Translations under genes and position numbers: made by a program | Part shown: positions 1 through 11,480 of the stretch, one piece after another | Layout: each line of letters starts with the position of its first letter | Position numbering within the stretch: position 1 is the first letter of the stretch | Source of the DNA: Tenrec ecaudatus | Taxonomy: Eukaryota; Chordata; Mammalia; Afrosoricida; Tenrecidae | Direction: 5' to 3' | DNA length: 64,000 bases | Assembly: GCF_050624435.1 (NCBI RefSeq) | Contig: NC_134535.1 | Coordinates: 126,095,731 to 126,159,730, forward strand | The notes under the pieces: model-generated | The model's input: the letters and a program-made list of their open reading frames with translations, nothing else | Databases searched by the model: none | Told to the model about the DNA's origin: nothing

Positions 1-1039
1 GATGCATGGAGTCAACAAAGACAAAATAGATAGCGACTATAATTTTCGGTGGGTTATAGTCCATTCGTGTGGCCCTCCTAGACAAAATTCCTTATGTGAC
101 ATATAAGAATTCTGGACTCTAAGTGCCTAGGACTACAGTCCCATTTTGAAGGGCATTCTCTATGATGTTAATAGACAGGATTACGGTGAGATTAAGACCT
201 CACCTTAATAGTGGGTGTCAACCAAGATACAACCTTTGCTTCTACCTTGGTAGAGGGTGTGACTTTGTAGAGGTTGTGACTTTCTAGAGGATGTGACTGG
301 TACCATCATGCAATTTTTACACACATCACCTTATCTGGAAAGCCATACCCCTACTTCCTGACAGAGCTTTGGAAGAAGCAAAAGGACCTGCCATGACCTT
401 TGGACATTTTGGGCTTCTGGGTCTAGACCCTACCTTTGGCTTGCCTCCGCCTGACCTTTGGATCATCAACAAAATCATACCCCCCACCCTGTGAGACATC
501 TGCTCCAAGCTTTGTGAGCCTCTGTGGGATGTTGCGGTGAATCGCAGCACCTAGGAGACTGAGGGAATAGACTCAAGGGAGGAGTCTGGGGAAATGGAGC
601 AGAGCAGCATCTTAAAAGTTAGACATTTAGGATATCTTTACTCTCTAACTCCTTGGGATTAGTCTGGTATTAATTCTTCTAAAAGAAGTTAGTGCCACAA
701 TATGAATCAGGGAAAAACAATGAAGACGGGTTAGGACAAAGCTCAGCACCCAGATTTTGGAGAGAACCAGAATGGCCTGATGATGGACGGGAGAGCAAAA
801 AGTAGCCAGGAGTCATTGAGCAGTCTTTCATAGTGTGAGTTCAGGAAGGCAACCATTTCAAGCAATCCATGTGGTCTATGAATGAGTCTAATGATGATTG
901 GGTTTTGTAGGGTTTATCATTCCAGGATCTGGGGGGGGGGGGGAGCCAGAAAACCTTTCTGCATAGTAATAATGGTGACAAAAGAGTTAGAACTCAATAT
1001 GGGAAGAATTTATAGGAAACTCTTTTCTACAAAAATGGA
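1..1039. other. Unassigned intergenic stretch
   Basis: I see no gene here. A poly-G run lies at 930-942. Short direct phrases such as TAGAGG(A/T)TGTGACT repeat at 250-300, which may be a decayed LTR. Confidence 0.4.
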
Positions 1040-1570
1040 GTTGGCGGAGGTACAGGGTATCCAGGGTGGATGATACCTTCAGGACCAGGGGTGTGAGAGA
1101 CGATGCTGGGAGAGTGGAGGGTGAGTGGGTTGGAAAGGGGGAACTGATTACAAGGATCCACATGTGACCTCTTCCCTGGTAGAGGGACAGCAGAGAAGGG
1201 GGGAAGGGAGACTCCGGATAGGGCAAGATATGACAAAATAACGAGGTATAAATTACCAAGGGCACATGAGGGAGGGGGGAAAGGGGAGGGAGGGGGAAAA
1301 AAAGAGGACCTGATGCAAGGGGCTTAAGTGGAGAGCAAATGCCTTGAGAATGATTGGGGCAGGGAATGTATGGATGTGCTTTATACAGTTGATGTATGTA
1401 TATGTATGGATGGTGATAAGAGTTGTATGAGTCCCTAATAAAATGTAAAAAAAGAAAAGAGGAGAAAAAAAATGATTAGGGCAAAGACTGTACAGATGTG
1501 CTTTATACAATTGATATATGTATATGTATGAACTGTGATAAGAATTGTATGAGCCCCTAATAAATTGTTA
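1040..1570 (+). mobile_element. L1 3' UTR fragment with a doubled tail
   Basis: This fragment begins near ATCCAGGGTGGATGATACC and ends CCCTAATAAAATG at about 1445. A second copy of the last 100 bp follows and ends CCCCTAATAAATTG at 1565. It is severely 5'-truncated. Confidence 0.7.
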
Positions 1571-1979
1571 AAATTAAAAAAAACAGAATGGCAAATCATA
1601 GGAAACTTTAATGCATTATATTGACTGAATTATGCCATGTATCATCTTTTGTTTTATTAAAACTATTGTTATATATTTTTTAAAATGGAGTTGGCATGCT
1701 AAGCTTGGAGAGCTGCCTCGTATTATTTGGGATCCTCAGTTTGAAGTCCCTGGGTTTTCCTGACATCTCTCTGGTAGTTGTTGCTAGACCTTTTGAAGGT
1801 TGTTGTACCCAACTGCAGTTTGCCTCCAGAAGGTCAAATACACAGCATGTAAGAGAACGTTCTGAACAAGTTACTCTGCTTTGGGGGTGGGAGTGGGGGG
1901 AAATCATCTCCATAGGGTGGGATAGAGAACATGTTTGGGGCGTGCCAGCCTTTCACACACTGAGTTATTTTTAAAGGAT

Positions 1980-2470
1980 ATAAATTAGAGCCGGGGAGAA
2001 AAACAGTGTTGTTGCTTAAGGTTGCAAACCACCTTGACTGGGCCACCGTTCTGACTAGTTTGGCAGCCATATAATGATGTAATGTGTCAGTTGTGTGACA
2101 ACGTAATCATCTCCCATGATATAATCTGATGCAATCAGTCAATTAATTGTAAGAGGAGTTTCCTCAGGATTGTGGCCTACATGCTATGTGTGTGTGTATA
2201 CATAGACATATAGATACACACACATATAGACATATTACACATGAACACATATATTTGTATATATGTATGTATGTATATATATATATATCTGCCATTACTA
2301 TGCTTCTTCCTTGGAACCCACCATCTGAATGCTGATTCTTGGGAATTGTCAGCCTCCAAAGCTTATGAGCCACTAGTTTGCCATCTTCCCTATGTTGGAG
2401 TCATTCGCCTTAGTAACTTGTGAACTAACACATTGCTTTCTGATGATTTTGATTCATCAGCCCCTGCACC
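1980..2470 (+). repeat. LTR-like dispersed repeat
   Basis: GGCAGCCATATAATGATGTAA and the CTGATGCAATCAGTCAATTA region, with CTCAGGATTGTGGCCT, resemble the stretch 63400-63700. Both probably come from one LTR or MaLR-type family. A (TG)n/(TA)n tract interrupts it at 2185-2289. Confidence 0.4.
2185..2289. repeat. Simple repeat (TG/CA and TA rich)
   Basis: Alternating purine-pyrimidine tracts run together here: (TG)n, ACACAC, ATGT and (TA)n. Confidence 0.85.
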
Positions 2471-2574
2471 TACATGAATCACACGCAAAGAACTTGATGC
2501 CTGATGCTAGGACTCTGAAATTGGCAGCATCAAAAGTTGCTGGAACTATTTTCTTGATATAAATAATATAGATA

Positions 2575-2929
2575 CCCTGTTTCCCCAAAAATAAGACAGT
2601 GTCTTATATTAATTTTTGCTCCCAAAAAATGCACTAGGTCTTATTTTCAGGGGATGTCTTATTTTTCCATGAACAATACAGTACACATTTATTGTTTATT
2701 GTTGTATTAAAAGAGATCTCACACATTCTGTCTGCTATGGCTGTGCTGCAGCCAACAGTGAGCTGCACGGCAGCACCCGCCACTACAGTCCAGAGTCCAG
2801 AGTTATGGTAGCTTCGGTGGGTCTTATTTTCGGGGAGGTCTTATTTTCGGGGTGCCTTATATTTCAGCGGGAGGCAAAACTGTAAGTTGGTCTTATTTTC
2901 GGGGGTGTCTTACTTTTGGGGGAGCAGGG
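2575..2929. mobile_element. TA-flanked DNA transposon with 23-bp inverted repeats
   Basis: The ends CCCTGTTTCCCCAAAAATAA and, inverted, CCCTGCTCCCCCAAAAGTAA match well. Both ends are bordered by TA, as for Tc1/mariner-like insertions. The motif GGTCTTATTTTCGGGG recurs inside near the right end. The 355-bp element has no coding capacity. I recognise the motif as one seen in reptile and bat genomes, but I cannot name the family with certainty. Confidence 0.7.
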
Positions 2930-3737
2930 TATATCCCAATGATTTTATTTCTCTAGAGAACCCAGTTTAATGATTCTAGAGGGGAAAAAATGGTATGGAT
3001 GAGTTTTCCAAATAGATTTTCAAGTTTGGTTAGTCTGGAAGATATGGATGATTATTCTTCTAGGAAAATCCATAGCATGAGATGATGTTACCCCAAATTT
3101 TAGGTCCTTTTCCTGAATCAATGCATTCAATTAATAATCACTTTGGTGAACAATAGGATATGAAAATGACACAGAAAGTGAAGCCTTTGGATGTGGAGGA
3201 ATAGCTAAGACAGAGAAAAAGAAGCTATACTTTAAATTTTTTGTTATTTTCACTCTATAAAAAATGAGAACTGCTGCAACTGTCTTCTATCCCCCTCACC
3301 TACCCACGCACTTTGGACCTCACTGCTAGGTTTTGGTAGAATGTGGAATATTCACTGCGCATTTCATCAGTTAGTCTTCCTAAGAGTAAGTGCTTAGTGT
3401 AAGACATGATTCCAGAGTTTCGTGATATGCAGGGAAACACTAACATTATTAATCCTAAAGAAAGACTCAATGGGGTCTGTGGAGAGGTAATATACTGAGA
3501 GTGATATCTCAAGTGAGAAGTCACATGGGGAAAGGCATATATAAGAAGGCTTACTTTTCCTGGGTTAATAGGACTCAATGTTCCTAGATCCTTAAGAGAA
3601 TAACACTGGGTGGGAAACTCAGAGTATTTATTATGATTTTTTTCAGCATTACAATAATGATAAAAACAGAATCCATGTTTATTTTGGGAAATAAAATAAA
3701 AATGATTCTTCACTGATATAATTTCCTGAAAATGGCA

Positions 3738-3859
3738 CTACATGGTGCTAAGCTCAACATCATCGTATCCAAGGTCTTCCCCTTGCCCATGGACCGTTGA
3801 AGAAGCTTTCCCTTCCATTTTGGGGTAAGCAGCTTTGCTAGGAGGCTGCAGGGATTCAC
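3738..3859 (-). pseudogene. Duplicate of the WC1-like terminal coding exon
   Basis: This open 122-nt segment has an intact phase-1 acceptor (tttcag|gtga), the GEDLGYDDVELSTM ending and a stop at 3738-3740. It is 36 of 40 residues identical to the main gene's last exon. It lies within a duplicated block and has no transmembrane or other tail exons near it. It could be the terminal exon of the second locus, whose first exon is at 16.6 kb, or a dead duplicate. The frame has not been broken. Confidence 0.8.
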
Positions 3860-4254
3860 CTGAAACAAGAAGAATCATTCTGGTTACAGCAATGACACAA
3901 AGACAGGACGGAGGCCCTTGGTGGAAGGACAGACTAGTACAGAGGGGTCCCCAAGTATCTGTGGACATTCAGTGCTTGTCTGAAACACTAGAGCCACCAC
4001 ATACTGACTCGGTGCTCTGTGCAAAGCCTTGTGCTGATGGTGACTGCTGGTAAGAAGACAAGTCAGTAATGAGAAAGACTGGGAGAGAGACGAACATTCT
4101 TCAATATTACTCTAAACTGATTTTTAAAGAATCAAGGCAAAAATTACTTTTCTGTATACCTTAGTCCCTCACTACACAGACAGTAAACAGACAATCCTTA
4201 CCTCGAACTATTCATGAGAATGCTCCTAGATTCTCGATCAGATGCTGAGGCAGG

Positions 4255-4768
4255 TGAGTTAGTTAGTTTATTATGCCAACCTGACCGATAAACACATGTG
4301 GGGTTAATAGAAGAGTGGAGAGATAAATGGCCCAGTGAGCCTCACTTTTCGAGTTCTTGGGTCTCTTGCTTTTTGATGGTCGGACGAGGGTGCCAGCTGC
4401 CTTAGCCAGTTCCCTGCTTCAACTGACAAGGCTCACTTCCTGCAAGACATCCCTTAGGAGAAGCTGCATGGACCTACCCCGATGCAACCCTGGGTGCTGG
4501 AGCAGCCGTGTGGAGATGCCTGCCAACACCGAGATGCTTACACATTCACTGATTCGGCTTTCCTCCTGCAGTCGGCATCGTTGCATGTGCTTTGTGAGAT
4601 GGAGGAGGATTTTGTGGATTGGTATCGGACATATAGGTTAATGTTGGATTTGTGGGCTTGGGCAGCACTGGGGTGGAGTGTTTTCTTGATGTGCACTTGC
4701 CCTTTACATAAAACTCTCTCTTATACATGAGTTTCTGTGGATTTGTTTCTCTAAAATACCCAAGGCAT
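4255..4768 (+). mobile_element. ERVL-type solo LTR (left duplicated copy)
   Basis: The LTR starts TGAGTTAGTTAGTTTATTAT and contains AAACACATGTGGGGTTAAT and the late TTTCTGTGGATTTGTTTCTC. It is collinear with the LTR at 31372-31872 inside the segmental duplication. The distal end is diverged, and no clear target duplication is seen. Confidence 0.65.
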
Positions 4769-5145
4769 CTCATATTGTACTCCCTTGCACCTCACAGAAC
4801 ACATAGCCATACCTCGGAATTATTTTGGTCATTGAAATAATGAGAAGTAATTATATTTTTTTTTCCTTTTAGTGCTGAGACTTTCAGACTTTAACTGAGG
4901 CCACTGTACATTTTGCAATAAGACTGGGCAATGCCACCTTAATCCCTAGGTTAAATGTTTTCCAAGTCAGACAACTAGCTCAGGCATTCAATTTACCTTT
5001 TTATTAAAGAAATTTCTCACATAATCTCTCACGATCTTCCAAGGTCTCCTATTTATTGTCATAGCGCATGTCCCACTAGGGTGTAAAATACATGAAAAAA
5101 ATATCTACATCTCACTGTCCAGACCTATTCCCATTCAGGGGAGAG

Positions 5146-5221
5146 CAGAAATAAGATGAAGAAATAAGATGAAATAAGAAATAAGATGAAGAAATAAGAA
5201 CTAAGATGAAGAAATAAGATG
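5146..5221. repeat. Short tandem repeat of about 13-15 bp (GAAGAAATAAGAT type)
   Basis: The unit GAAGAAATAAGAT recurs about five times with indels. It begins at the right breakpoint of the segmental duplication. Confidence 0.8.
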
Positions 5222-5581
5222 GTGCTGGCCTGTCAGGAAGAATAGTGCTTGGGGTCTTGAAGTATTGTCTTCCAAGAAGCAGCCATCTAAATCAGGATAT
5301 ACTAAATCCACATAGAAGCAGTACAGCAGTTTGTGTGATTCAAGGATTGTAAGTAATACAATTCAAACTAAAGGAAGGAATTGTATCAGAGTTTAAATTG
5401 TAACGATTGGTTTACAGAAAGCTATGGATGACAGTGGAAACCCAAAATCCAGTTGCAGGGTCCCCACATAGTTTCAGTATCCAGTGAATTCCCCCAGACC
5501 ATAATCGAGGGATGGGAATAACCTGCTAAATGCAATACCTTATTGTTTGATCTCCTTTTGACCCATTTTAATGCTGCTTCA
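5222..5581 (+). repeat. Second dispersed repeat family, short copy
   Basis: TTGGGGTCTTGAAGTATTG followed by GCAGCCATCTAAATC, and later GGGATGGGAATAACCTGC, align with the segment at 44560-44930. The copy lies between the duplication breakpoint and the LTR at 5582. Confidence 0.5.
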
Positions 5582-6147
5582 TGAGGTAGTTAGTTTATTG
5601 TGCCAACCTGGTCGATAAACACATGTGGGATTAATTGAAGGGTGGAGTGATAAATGGCTCTGTGTGCCTCGCCTCTCTTGTCTCTTGCTCTTTGATCATT
5701 GGACCAGTGTGCGGCTACCTTGCTTGTTCTCTGTCTCAATTTGCAAGCTGCAATACCTGTGGGACACCTAACTCGTGGACTGTGTCGCTGTAATTTGAGG
5801 TTCCTTCAAGACCTGCTTCGCCACATCACTGGAATTTACATCACTTGAGCTGGGGACTTTCGGACCCTGCCATCTGGCTGACTGTTGGTGACCTGCCTTG
5901 CTGTTTGCTTCCTGTACCCGAATAGCCTGAATTGCTCTGCAGAGGACTACCCAGCAGCCCCAAAGCTTGAAGGACTGCCAATGTTTCAGAACTGTCTCAC
6001 AGAAGTGAGTTACACTGAGCCATTTGTACTGCTTTATAATTTAATGAACTGTTTATTTCTTATATTACACATCTATCTATATAAATGTACATAAAATTAT
6101 TAGCATTCTGGTTTTGTTTCTCTAGAGAACACATGTCTCTAGTAACA
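5582..6147 (+). mobile_element. ERVL-type solo LTR
   Basis: The start TGAGGTAGTTAGTTTATTG and the TGTTTCTTATATTACAC to GTTTTGTTTCTCTAGAGAAC ending fit the family. A target duplication is not clear, so the 3' edge is approximate. Confidence 0.6.
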
Positions 6148-6209
6148 TGTGTCACTTTTTAATATTTTTCCTCTTCAATATTTTTTGCTTTCTCTTTGAT
6201 TGAGATTTT

Positions 6210-6219
6210 CATATGTATG
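6210..6219. repeat. Target-site duplication of the DNAJC8 retrocopy (3' side)
   Basis: CATATGTATG directly adjoins the poly-T (plus strand) tail of the pseudogene. The same 10 bases occur at 7783-7792. Confidence 0.8.
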
Positions 6220-6220
6220 G

Positions 6221-7782
6221 TTTTTTTTGGGGGGTGAGGGGGGGTATAAAAATTTATTACACATCCAGAAGCTTACTAGTGCACACAGATGGGCTAGGAC
6301 ACATGGTACTGGGATGAGGACAGCTAGCTCTTTGGAACGTGAACAGGTTTGGATGTCTCAGAGCCTCGTGCCACACTGATGGGTCAGCGAGATTAGGAGA
6401 GCACATGCCGAACACCCAGGAGCAGCAGGGCACTGAGGGGCTGCCCTGCCTGCCCGCCCGCGCTGCCGCCCCTGTCAGATTCAGGCTTCAGAGGATACCA
6501 CGCCCAGAAGCAAGCAACTCAAGAACAGGGGCTCCGTAGGGTGGTCCAGGCTTGTCTCTACAGAAGTGACTGCAACACCATCGTAAGCAACAGCTTTAAT
6601 GGAATGATTTCCATCAACTCCACATGAAGTTTCTAGCCGTCACAATTCAAACATGAACTTCAAACATGAAGTTCCAGGCCGTGGAGAGAGAAGGATCCCC
6701 AAGGGCGGCACCTTCCTACCCAGGTTGCTCAGGGAGCAGGGAGTGCGGAAGGTCTTTTTGGTTTGGTGTTTGTTTTTTGTAACTGAGCCCCTCATTTCAA
6801 TGTACAAAAGAATTATTCTGATTGATATTAAAGTATACTGAAACAAAGTGGACTAAAAAGCAAGTACTATTTTATGTGGGGGGAGGGCGGGAGAGAGAAT
6901 GAGTCCTTCCAAGCAGGAGGGGGGCAGCTGGTGGAAGCTTCTGTGGCCGGGCCCGGCGGTGGTCACTCCCGCTGCTCCATTTTTACTTTTGGTGGTCTCA
7001 GGAAGGTTCGGTTTTTCTTCTCTTTCTTCCCTTTTGTGTTTGCTTGGAAATTTCGCCAGCTGTCCACTCGGCCATCTCGACTTTCCTCAAAGTTTTTCTG
7101 CCACTCCCTTTCTCGTTTGGCTTTTTCTTGAGCCTCAATCTCCTCTTCCCTTTGCCCTTTCCTTTCATGCATCTCTTTGGCGTCTCTTTCTTTCCCTTTA
7201 ATTTCCAGGTCGGCAAAGAGTTTCACGGCCTGTTTATATACCGCTGTTTGAACAGCTCGGGGTCAGCCTCCTCCACATTTGTGGCTTTCCCTTCCTTCTT
7301 CAGTTGCTTTTTTCGCTCTTTCACAGAGTGTGCCACGTATTCTTTTCCTGCCTGAATTACACCCAGGGCCCTCTTCTTTTGTTCCTGATCCAGTGGCAAC
7401 TTGTAAGCTTTGTCCACAGCTTCGAACGCCTTTTGTGCTCTGTCAGCATCGTCTTGGTTTTTGTCAGGATGCACCAATATCGACAACTGCCAAAATCTCT
7501 TTTTTATATCTTAATCTGTCACTTCAGGATCTATCTGAAGAACCTCAATGTGTTCAAATTGAAGTAGGAGGAGCCAGGACAGGTCAGTCTTTCTATCTGA
7601 TTTTTGGATGTTAAAACCGAGTCTCTCTTCTCTTTTGTTTGACCTCACTATAAAAGGTCATAAACTCCTCCTCCGTGCCGCCCCCACCCCCCGCCCGCAG
7701 ACCCGCTCTCCCCAGAAGCTGCCATTTCCCCAGCGCGGCTGAGGCCTCACGTGGTGCCCGTAGCGCTGCTGTGCCAGCCCCC
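6221..7782 (-). pseudogene. DNAJC8: DNAJC8 processed pseudogene
   Basis: This is an intronless minus-strand copy of the J-domain splicing-associated protein DNAJC8. It starts MAASGESG at 7725, keeps the J-domain HPDKNQDDADRAQKAF region and ends KNRTFLRPPKVKMEQRE at 6963. Defects include a frameshift near 7545, an in-frame TAA at 7511-7513 (in the TD-stop-DIKKRF stretch), and a disruption near 7225 where the AVYKQT segment is scrambled. A 3' UTR-like stretch ends with AATAAA near 6250 and a poly-A/T run. The 10-bp direct repeat CATATGTATG at 6210-6219 and 7783-7792 is the target-site duplication. These are the marks of L1-driven retrotransposition. Confidence 0.93.
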
Positions 7783-7792
7783 CATATGTATG
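7783..7792. repeat. Target-site duplication of the DNAJC8 retrocopy (5' side)
   Basis: CATATGTATG lies directly beyond the GC-rich 5' UTR end of the retrocopy and pairs with 6210-6219. Confidence 0.8.
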
Positions 7793-7799
7793 TTTTATT

Positions 7800-8850
7800 G
7801 AGTCATTTTTTGTTTGTTTGCTTTGCAGGATTTTGTATGATTGTGTTTTGTATGACTTCTCTGTAGAAGAAATCCTATACAGGTAGATCTATAAAGGGAC
7901 AAAGCAGAGTACGATGGAAGGAAATAGTGAGTGTGGGAAGAAAATGTTCTGAAATTGATTGTGGCGATGATTGTACAACTCACGATGACCAAATGATTAC
8001 AATGTACGATATCTGAGAAAAAAACTCCTATCAGCTATCACTTCATACCTACTAATGAAAATCACAATAATGAGTGTTGGCAAAAATGTGAGGAAATTGG
8101 AATCCTTTTCCACTGATATTGTGTACATAAGTTTACGTAAAACTATTTCTTGAAACAGTTGGGAATTTCTCAGAAAGCTAGATATGTACTTTTCAACTGA
8201 GTTTTTTCTGTGTTTTATTTTGTTATTATTATTATTGATGATTGATTGCATTTGGTTGTCCTGTGCTTTTCTTTATATGACATCCAGGATAGGTAACTCT
8301 ATAGAGAGAGTAACTGGATTAATCATTTCTTGGGGTTGGGAGAGATGGCGGACTAATAATAATGAATGAGTTTACTAGTTGCATAGAGACTGGTGGAACT
8401 CCTGAGACAATGGCCTTAATTACCTTTCAGGTCTGCAACTCAACTCATCCCCTTACGTCAGTTTTCAGCCAAACAATAGTCAGGCCTATATAAAGAACAA
8501 TAAGATTAGCAAAGTGAATAAATGGTGTGGAAACCATGTCTGCCTCCCCCAGTGTCAGAAAGGAGAATGAGAACTCAATTTTCTTTCTGTTCAAGGATAA
8601 TTACTTTGAGGCAGAGGATAGACACACCTCCACCTCCATCCTTCTTGTTCCTATTCTGACACCAATCATCCCTCCCGTGGCATTCTACTTCTCTACTGGG
8701 TTTGCTCATCTGTTACACAAACCACAATTGGGATTATGGGAGTTTATTAGGGAAGTTAACTGGTTGCAACTGCTCAGGATCAGAAAACCTTATGGATACA
8801 TCCTTAAAATGTACTTCTCTCTTGAAGGTGAACAAGCGGCCATCTAGCTA
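7800..8850. repeat. Old repeat-derived stretch with L1-like and second-family pieces
   Basis: The part at 8020-8180 reads like an old L1 3' UTR (GTTGGCAAAAATGTGAGGAA). The part at 7810-8000 and 8200-8400 resembles the end of the second dispersed family at 45.0-45.2 kb. I see no gene in it. Confidence 0.4.
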
Positions 8851-8970
8851 AGAAGCAAAAAAAGCTCACATGGAAGAAGCACACCAGCCAGTGCGATCAC
8901 AAGGTGCCAAAGGGACCAGGTATAAGGCATCATGCAAAAAAAAGAAAAAAGAAGAAGATATATGTATGTA

Positions 8971-9021
<51 letters not shown>

Positions 9022-9665
9022 CATATTGAATGAAGGGGGAAGTACAGAGTGGAGACCCAAGGCCCAAATGTCGGCCACTGGAGATCCCCTCATAGAGGGG
9101 TTTAGGAGAGGAGATGGGACTGTCAGGGTGCAAGGTAGTACCGATGAAGAACACAGCTTTCGCCCAGATCCTGGATGCTTCCTCCCCCAACTACCATGAT
9201 CCGAATTCTACCTTGCAGGACTGAATAGGTCAGAGGTTGTACACTGGTGCATATGGGGGCTGGAGGCACAGGGAATCCAGGGTGGATGATACCTTCAGGA
9301 CCAAGGGTGTGAGGGGCGATGCTGGGAGAGTGGAGGGTGAGTGGGTTGGAAAGGGGGAACTGATTCCAAGGATCCACATGTGACCTCCTCCCTGGGAGAT
9401 GGACGGCAGAGAAGGGGGGGGAAGGGAGACTCCAGATAGGGCAAGATATGACAAAATAACAATGTATAAATTACCAAGGGCACATGAGGGAGGGAGGAGC
9501 AGGGAGGGTGGAGGAAGAGGACCTGATGCAAAGGGCTTAAGTGGAGAGAAAATGCTTTGAGAATGATTGGGGCAGGGAATGTGCGGATGTGCTTTATACA
9601 ATTGATGTATGTATATGAATGGATTGTGATAAGAGTTGTATGAGCCCCTAATAAAATGTTTTTTT
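8827..9665 (+). mobile_element. L1 3' UTR copy, 5'-truncated
   Basis: It starts at the GAACAAGCGGCCATCTAGCT box and runs to CCCCTAATAAAATG followed by a T/A-rich tail. A (TA)n tract lies inside at about 8980-9020. Confidence 0.75.
8957..9020. repeat. Simple repeat (TATG/TG/TA)n
   Basis: GTATGTATGTGTGTG is followed by about 45 bp of nearly pure TA. Confidence 0.9.
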
Positions 9666-10249
9666 TAAATGTACTTCTCTCTTTCTGTTTTTTGATTTCT
9701 CAGGCATGGGGACCTTTTGCCTCTGCCCTGCTCAGGAAATTGTCACAAATCTCCTTTGGTGTTGACAAATGTCCACTCTGTCTGTAAGCCAGACACCTGA
9801 CCTCAGGTTCTCGGTTTTATTTATTCTGTGGACAAGGAAGTTGCCACTATGACTCTTTCTTCATGGTCCCTGCTCCTGCTTCTCTACACAGAGATCCTGG
9901 ATGAGTTTGGCTCCTTCTTTTGCTGGTTATAGAATTATTTTTCCTCCTTTTAACATGGCTCACTTTGTACCCATCATCGTAGTAAAACTAATTAATCACT
10001 GAATCAGAGTCCTTTAACTTTATTTGTGTGATAGCATCAAGTCATTTTGCAGGAATTATGAACAGAACGGAAAAAAGAGCCGAAGTGTGTGTCACTACAG
10101 GAGGTATGCACTCCTTAGAATAGTCAACCACTAAAGAGAAAAAGGGCAACATTTACCCTCAGCCAAAGTTCAGTAGAATTAAGAAAGAAAGAGAAAGAGA
10201 AACCAGAAACACAGGGAGGAAGAGGGCAAAGTGATGTTATAAACCAACC

Positions 10250-10700
10250 CACCAACCAACCAACAAAAAATCATATTGTTGAGAACAAGGGTGGGGTCAG
10301 TGTAGAGATCCAAAACTCATCTATAGACAATGGAACATCCCCTCACAGAAGGGTCACAGGAAAGGGTGAGTCAACCAGGGCACAGCATAGCTCTGATGAA
10401 ACTCACACTATTCCCCTGGTTCTTTGAGGCTTCCTAACCCCCATTATCATGACCCAGTTCTACTTTTCAGTTCCAGAGCACATGCACTGGTACAGATAAG
10501 AGCTTTCCACAAAGAATCCAGATCAGATAAACCCCTCAGGAACAGAAATGGGAATAGCAATACCAGGAGAGTAGGGGGTAGGTTGGAGGAGAAGGGGTAG
10601 AAGGGAGAACTGATCACAATGATCAATGCCCAACACCCCCCACCACCACCACCAACACCCAGGGGGACAAACAACAGAAATGTAGGTGAAGGCACAAAGC
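10250..10700 (+). mobile_element. L1 3' UTR fragment
   Basis: The stretch contains the family's CATCCCCTCACAGAAGGGT and GATAAACCCCTCAGGA phrases and the ACTGATCACAATGATC box, but lacks the AATAAA end. Confidence 0.6.
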
Positions 10701-11189
10701 AAAGTGCCTTCAGAGATGAGGCTGGTTTGTGGAGCAGGGTGCTTCCAGATACTTAATTGGGGGAGCTAGATTTACTGACGGGGGGTGGGGGGGGCGTTTA
10801 GAGCTAAGCACCTTGGGCTGAGTCATTTGGTGAAGAGGCATGCCCTTTGGGCATTGTTGGAAATTCTAAAAGAGTTTTGTAAGCCTGCTTGAGCAGATGC
10901 CAGTGGACTGTGAAACCAGAGAGCCCTGCCTGGATGCATGGCTGAGAAAGACTATTTGTCACAATAATTGAATGCTGAGCATTTGTGACTCGCTAACATC
11001 CTTAATAAACCTCATAATCAGTAATGTAGTCTGTGAGTTTTGTGTGACCATTGTAATGATTTTTTAACTGAGCAGCAGAGAGTGCTTTGGGTGGGATATG
11101 TGGAGGATGGAAGCATGTCTGACCTTAGCCTCATAGAAATTGGTCTTGAGCAGCATAAAAATCGTACAAACCTTTGAACAGATCCAAGA

Positions 11190-11480
11190 AATCACATGTA
11201 AGAAATATTGTTAGAGAAATTAAACACACTTGAAAAACATAGGAAAGATATATTTGTACCTTTGAAGATTGGGATTATGAAAAGGCTAATTATTTCAAGA
11301 CTAATCTACACATTTAACACAATCTCAGTACAAAAATTTACATCAATCCTTTTTGGAAATTGTCGAGTTTATTCTAAAATTCATATGAAAAGATCAAGAA
11401 CAAATTAAGAACAAAACTAGATGACTTAAGTTACCAATATAAAAAAATTTACTATTAGGTTGTAATATTGAGACAGTGAA
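11190..11480 (+). mobile_element. L1 ORF2 fragment
   Basis: Fragments such as TTTAACACAATCTCAGTACA and TCTAAAATTCATATGAAAAG match the conserved 3' part of L1 ORF2. The frame is broken. Confidence 0.55.

Larger units (their letters stand above)
2940..5140. repeat. Segmental duplication, left copy (pairs with 30047-32245)
   Basis: The block aligns collinearly with 30047-32245 at an offset of about 27.1 kb. It includes the last WC1 exon, its 3' UTR, the preceding intron and an LTR inserted at the same site. Homology fades near 5140, just before the position where the next tail exon lies in the right copy. The short AAATAAGATG-type repeat begins at that breakpoint. Confidence 0.85.

Noticed and set aside
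6899-7355. Plus-strand frames of about 100 codons
   Set aside because: They are the reverse strand of the DNAJC8 pseudogene.
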